The notes below the pieces were generated by a model that saw only the letters and a list, made by a program, of their open reading frames with translations, made no database searches and was not told where the DNA came from. Made by a program: the position numbers and the translations under genes. From positions 19,774 to 83,773 of the forward strand of contig JAJEHN010000023.1 of assembly GCA_022823665.1 (NCBI GenBank): 64,000 nucleotides of DNA, in the 5' to 3' direction. Below are positions 61,607 through 64,000 of the stretch, in pieces (positions within the stretch are counted from its first letter, which is position 1; each line of letters begins with the position of its first letter). Source of the DNA: Thermoanaerobaculia bacterium (GTDB lineage Bacteria; Acidobacteriota; Thermoanaerobaculia; Multivoradales; Multivoraceae).

Positions 61607-62736
61607 TCGGAAGGCAGGACCGGCGCTTCGTGCGGCCACTCGACGCCGGGCATCGGGTACCGGGGCAGCGCCGCCGGGTCGAGGACGACGTGCCGGATGC
61701 GGGTGCGGCGGTGCGTGTACGTCACGTGGACCAGCCCGTCACCGGCCTGAATCACTGCCGGATAGGAGTACTCGCCGTCCTGGTCCTCCAGCATCAGCGC
61801 GGCGTCCCAGGCGTTCCCGGCGTCCGAGAGCGCCACGTTGAGCCGGGAGCGGGAGCCGGCCCAGGCGCCGTCGATGCGTACCTTGTGGTTGTACACGAGG
61901 AGATGCCGGCCGTCGGCCAGGGTCACGCCGTCGACGCCCGCGTCCGGGTTGAGCAGGCCGGTGGCGTGGATCGGCCCCCAGGTCTTGCCCTCGTCCGCGG
62001 AACGGGAAGCGGCGATGCGGCTCTGCTTGGATCGGAACATCGCCAGGAGTTCGCCGCCGCCGAGCGTGAAGATGGTCGGCTGGATGATCCAGAAGTCCTC
62101 GCCGTCCGCCGTCTTGCCGGCCAGCCGCTCGCTGCGCGTCCAGGTTTGCCCGAGGTCGGGCGAACGCTCGAAGTGCGCCCGCCAGGCGGGAGGTTCGGGC
62201 GCGTCCTCGATGCTCGAACCCGCCAGCATCGAGCCGTCGGCGAGAGTGATCGGCTTGTTCTTGATCGGTCCCAGGATGCCGTCCGGAAGCCGCCAGGGCT
62301 CGCTCCAGGTGCCGCCGTCGTCCTGCGATTCCATGACCATCCCCCACCACTCCGGCGGGCTCGGGCCGACCTTGTAGAAGAGAAGCAGCGGCGCGCCGTC
62401 TCGGGGCGGCTGGTAGAGAACCGGGTTCCAGGTCGGGTAGCGGGTACCGTCGGCCTGGACGCCGTTGGCCACTTCGGCGGGAGCCGTCCAGCCGTCGCCG
62501 CCGAGCCGGCTGAACCAGATGCCGACGTCGGGGTTGCGCTCGGCGGTGCCGCCGAACCAGGCCGCGACGAGGGCGCCCGAGGCGGTCTCGGCGATCGTGG
62601 AAGCGTGGCACTCGGGGTGCGGTGCGTCGTCGAAGATGAACTCGGCGAGCACGACGCCGTCCTGGCCCGCCGCCGGCGCCGCCAGCAGCACGATCGTCGC
62701 GGCCACAACTCCGGCCCGTAGCCCCGGACTCGTCAC
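61603..62736 (-). CDS. Exported exo-sialidase/neuraminidase-like propeller protein
   Basis: From the GTG at 62736 the protein has 377 residues and a signal peptide ending APAAGQDG. Sialidase features are the Asp-box-like SQDDGGTWSEPWRLPDG, SPDLGQTWTRSERL and SADEGKTWGPIHA (S-x-D-x-G-x-T-W). HASTIAETASGALVAAWFGG is typical of the N-terminus of the BNR-repeat exo-alpha-sialidase-like group. The arginine triad cannot be assigned with certainty by eye, so another glycan-directed activity is possible. The start overlaps the UGSC gene's stop (GTGA), and the stop overlaps the symporter start. Confidence 0.85.
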   Translation of the reverse strand: MTSPGLRAGVVAATIVLLAAPAAGQDGVVLAEFIFDDAPHPECHASTIAETASGALVAAWFGGTAERNPDVGIWFSRLGGDGWTAPAEVANGVQADGTRYPTWNPVLYQPPRDGAPLLLFYKVGPSPPEWWGMVMESQDDGGTWSEPWRLPDGILGPIKNKPITLADGSMLAGSSIEDAPEPPAWRAHFERSPDLGQTWTRSERLAGKTADGEDFWIIQPTIFTLGGGELLAMFRSKQSRIAASRSADEGKTWGPIHATGLLNPDAGVDGVTLADGRHLLVYNHKVRIDGAWAGSRSRLNVALSDAGNAWDAALMLEDQDGEYSYPAVIQAGDGLVHVTYTHRRTRIRHVVLDPAALPRYPMPGVEWPHEAPVLPSE

Positions 62737-63269
62737 GGCGCGTCCCCCGCGGCCCCTGCAAGCACAAGCTCCTCCGCCTGCCTCACGATCTCTGCCGCCC
62801 GCTCCAGAAGCTCCTCCCCGGTCGCACAGCTGATCGGGTGCTCGATGACCGCGAACCCATAGTCCGGCGCGCCGCAGGCGCCAGCCATCAGTTCCGCGCC
62901 GTCGACGAACGCCGACGTCATGACGCCGACCGCCGGCACCCCTTCGCGCTCGAACGTGACGGCGTCGTGCAGACTGCACGACGAGCAACTCCCTCAGTCG
63001 CCGACGCCGGTAATCACCAGGCGCCGCTGCGCCAACCGACGAACCAGTTCGGGCTCCGCCGGAGCGCTGTAGTTCCCCTTCGTCGCCCGCTCGACCGAGG
63101 CCACGCCCCAGCGTTGCCGCAGCAGGGCTTCCAGATGGTCGAACAGGGGCTCGACGCCAGCCTTGCCGTTCGAGAGCAGGGCGACCGCGATGCCCTCGAG
63201 GCCGGCGAGCCGCGGCGCCGGCGTGAGCGGAGGAGGCGAACCCTCCCAGGACGGGTCGAGCACCTGCAC
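62733..63269 (-). CDS. UGSC-motif selenoprotein, in-frame UGA read as selenocysteine
   Basis: Two open stretches in the same frame are parted only by one TGA (62996-62994). Read through, they give one 178-residue protein. Before the TGA is RRLVITGVGD, after it GSCSSCSLHDAVTFERE, so the joined motif is GVGD-U-GSCSSC with Sec at residue 92. This is the hallmark of the UGSC family of (seleno)proteins as I know it, whose non-seleno members have Cys at that place. The sequence stays protein-like on both sides (PAVGVMTSAFVDGAELMAGA, YGFAVIEHPISCATGEELLE). The function of the family is unknown; a redox role is likely. The GTG start lacks a clear ribosome site. The stop overlaps the sialidase-like start. 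Confidence 0.85.
62963..62996 (-). promoter_or_regulatory. SECIS-like hairpin behind the selenocysteine UGA
   Basis: On the minus strand, after the UGA (62996-62994) and 19 further bases, comes the 3-base loop GUC. It is closed by a perfect 9-base stem (62983-62975 end paired with 62971-62963; CGUCGUGCA / UGCACGACG). Bacterial SECIS elements lie in this position, with a loop about 16-37 bases from the UGA and a G among the first loop bases. Both rules are met. No bulged U is seen in the perfect stem. Confidence 0.65.
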
Positions 63270-63340
63270 GGCAGGGAGTGTAGCCGGGTGCCGGCTCGGA
63301 CGACGGACTAGGCTCGCGTTACGCGGGAGGTTGAACAGCG

Positions 63341-63865
63341 ATGAGGAAAATCCGCTACTGCGTCGCCATGAGCCTGGACGGCTACATCGCCGGACCGAAC
63401 GGCGAAGCCGACTGGATCGTCATGGATCCCGACTACGACTTCGCCGAACTGTACGGCGAGTTCGACACTTATCTCATCGGCCGCAAGACCTTCGAGAGCA
63501 CCGGCGGCCAGGACCAGGGCTCGATGCCGGGCGTGCGCACGTTCGTGTTCTCGCGCACTCTCGACCCGGGCGAGTACAGGAACGTCACGATCGTCGGCGA
63601 CGACTGGAAGGAAGTGGTCCAGGCACTTCGGGAGGAAACCGGCAAGAAGGACATCTGGCTGTTCGGCGGCGGGTCGCTGTTCCGCAGCCTTGCCGAGGCA
63701 GGCCTGGTCGACACGGTCGAAGTGGCCGTGATTCCGGTGGTCCTTGGCGGCGGTGTTCCGCTGATCGCCGAACCGGCGCCGCGGATCAGGCTCGAACTCG
63801 AAGCACAGGACATCTACAAGGAAACCGGCACGGTCGGCCTGGTGTACTCCGTGGAGCGGCCCTAG
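63341..63865 (+). CDS. RibD C-terminal/DHFR-like domain reductase
   Basis: This 174-residue cytosolic protein has the bacterial RibD_C/dihydrofolate-reductase-like fold. It shows MSLDGYIAGPNGEADWI, FDTYLIGRKTFES, FVFSRTLDPGE, KDIWLFGGGSLFRSLAEAGL and VAVIPVVLGGGVPLI. GRKTFE and FGGGSL are the usual NADPH-contact segments. It is the YwjB/YyaP-type stand-alone group, whose natural substrate is unknown. GGGAGG lies about 11 bases before the ATG. It is divergent from the UGSC selenoprotein operon, with a 71-base gap. Confidence 0.88.
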   Translation: MRKIRYCVAMSLDGYIAGPNGEADWIVMDPDYDFAELYGEFDTYLIGRKTFESTGGQDQGSMPGVRTFVFSRTLDPGEYRNVTIVGDDWKEVVQALREETGKKDIWLFGGGSLFRSLAEAGLVDTVEVAVIPVVLGGGVPLIAEPAPRIRLELEAQDIYKETGTVGLVYSVERP

Positions 63866-64000
63866 CTAGTTCTCGTCCAGAAACGCGGTTTTCTGCGCTT
63901 CAGGAAGGGGGAATCGCAGGCTGGTTGAGAGTCTTCAGAGGCTGTTTCGGGGTGTAGCGGCGGTGCCCGGGGAGTGAATCGCCGGCGGTTGGCGGGTTTG
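63866..64000 (+). other. Right-edge region with a possible cut-off gene start
   Basis: After the RibD-like gene I see a weak inverted repeat (CAGAAA at 63878, TTTCTG at 63890). A GTG at 63974 follows, with GGGGA just upstream. From it the codons read NRRRLAGL to the edge, which would fit the start of a twin-arginine signal. Only nine codons are visible, so this is a hint, not a gene call. Confidence 0.25.

Noticed and set aside
63878..63895. CAGAAA/TTTCTG inverted repeat after the RibD-like gene
   Set aside because: A six-pair A+T-rich stem with no following T-run; too weak for a terminator call.

Overview
The window is very G+C-rich, gene-dense DNA from a Gram-negative, apparently aerobic and heterotrophic bacterium. 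The cell envelope is that of a diderm: there is a TonB-dependent receptor, a coiled-coil porin, an outer-membrane beta-barrel and many lipoprotein and Tat signals. Respiratory-type periplasmic enzymes are common (PQQ propellers, c-type cytochromes), and there are three Na+/solute symporters and two sulfatases. Starts are often GTG or TTG, and gene ends overlap through ATGA, GTGA or TTGA. The style resembles Acidobacteriota or similar marine or sponge-associated lineages, but no rRNA or other marker gene is present to prove this. I saw no tRNA, rRNA, CRISPR array, transposase or phage gene.

Layout. 0-7.1 kb: two sulfatases (the first cut by the left edge), a PPK2 polyphosphate kinase, a small lipoprotein, and a porin / FMN-binding / four-helix membrane protein run. 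7.1-17.7 kb: a divergent catabolic island. The minus-strand operon runs TonB receptor, IclR-type helix-turn-helix fused to a GcvT-like enzyme, two phytoene-dehydrogenase-like FAD enzymes, and a small membrane protein. Opposite it, on the plus strand, lie a Rieske oxygenase and a Na+/solute symporter. The set suggests import and oxidative demethylation of a methylated amine or betaine with folate as acceptor (inference). 17.7-25.8 kb: a GNAT acetyltransferase, a peptide-type ABC importer lacking ATPases followed by rsgA, a FitAB/VapBC-type toxin-antitoxin pair with a palindromic operator, a tandem GFA protein and a thermonuclease.

25.8-30.0 kb: four tightly overlapping minus-strand genes encode a four-helix coiled-coil membrane protein, a membrane-anchored VWA-like protein, a MotA/TolQ/ExbB-like channel protein with a long coiled-coil tail, and a MotB-like single-helix coiled-coil protein. 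I regard this as the best candidate for an undescribed system. 30-43 kb: quinoproteins, a diheme cytochrome, tandem cytochrome/copper-monooxygenase-like proteins, a TolB-like propeller, an epoxide-hydrolase-like enzyme, AcuI, another PQQ-like propeller and a TPR protein. 43-50 kb: an SDR, a ferredoxin-type sulfite/nitrite reductase behind a strong palindromic operator, its small partner, a DUF4202 protein, a metallo-beta-lactamase-fold lipoprotein, an atypical SDR and an outer-membrane barrel. 50-57 kb: an epoxide hydrolase, a lactonase / symporter / amidase operon and a serine hydrolase.

57-63.3 kb: one minus-strand operon that opens with a split-looking gene. Read with an in-frame UGA as selenocysteine, it is a single UGSC-motif selenoprotein with a SECIS-like hairpin just behind the UGA. 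It is followed by a sialidase-like protein, a symporter, a lipoprotein, an acyl-CoA synthetase and a SMUG1-type uracil-DNA glycosylase. A RibD/DHFR-like gene and a possible cut-off start end the window. A short dispersed G+C-rich repeat occurs at 1.4, 6.05, 53.0 and 57.2 kb, and the 53.0 kb copy lies inside a symporter reading frame.
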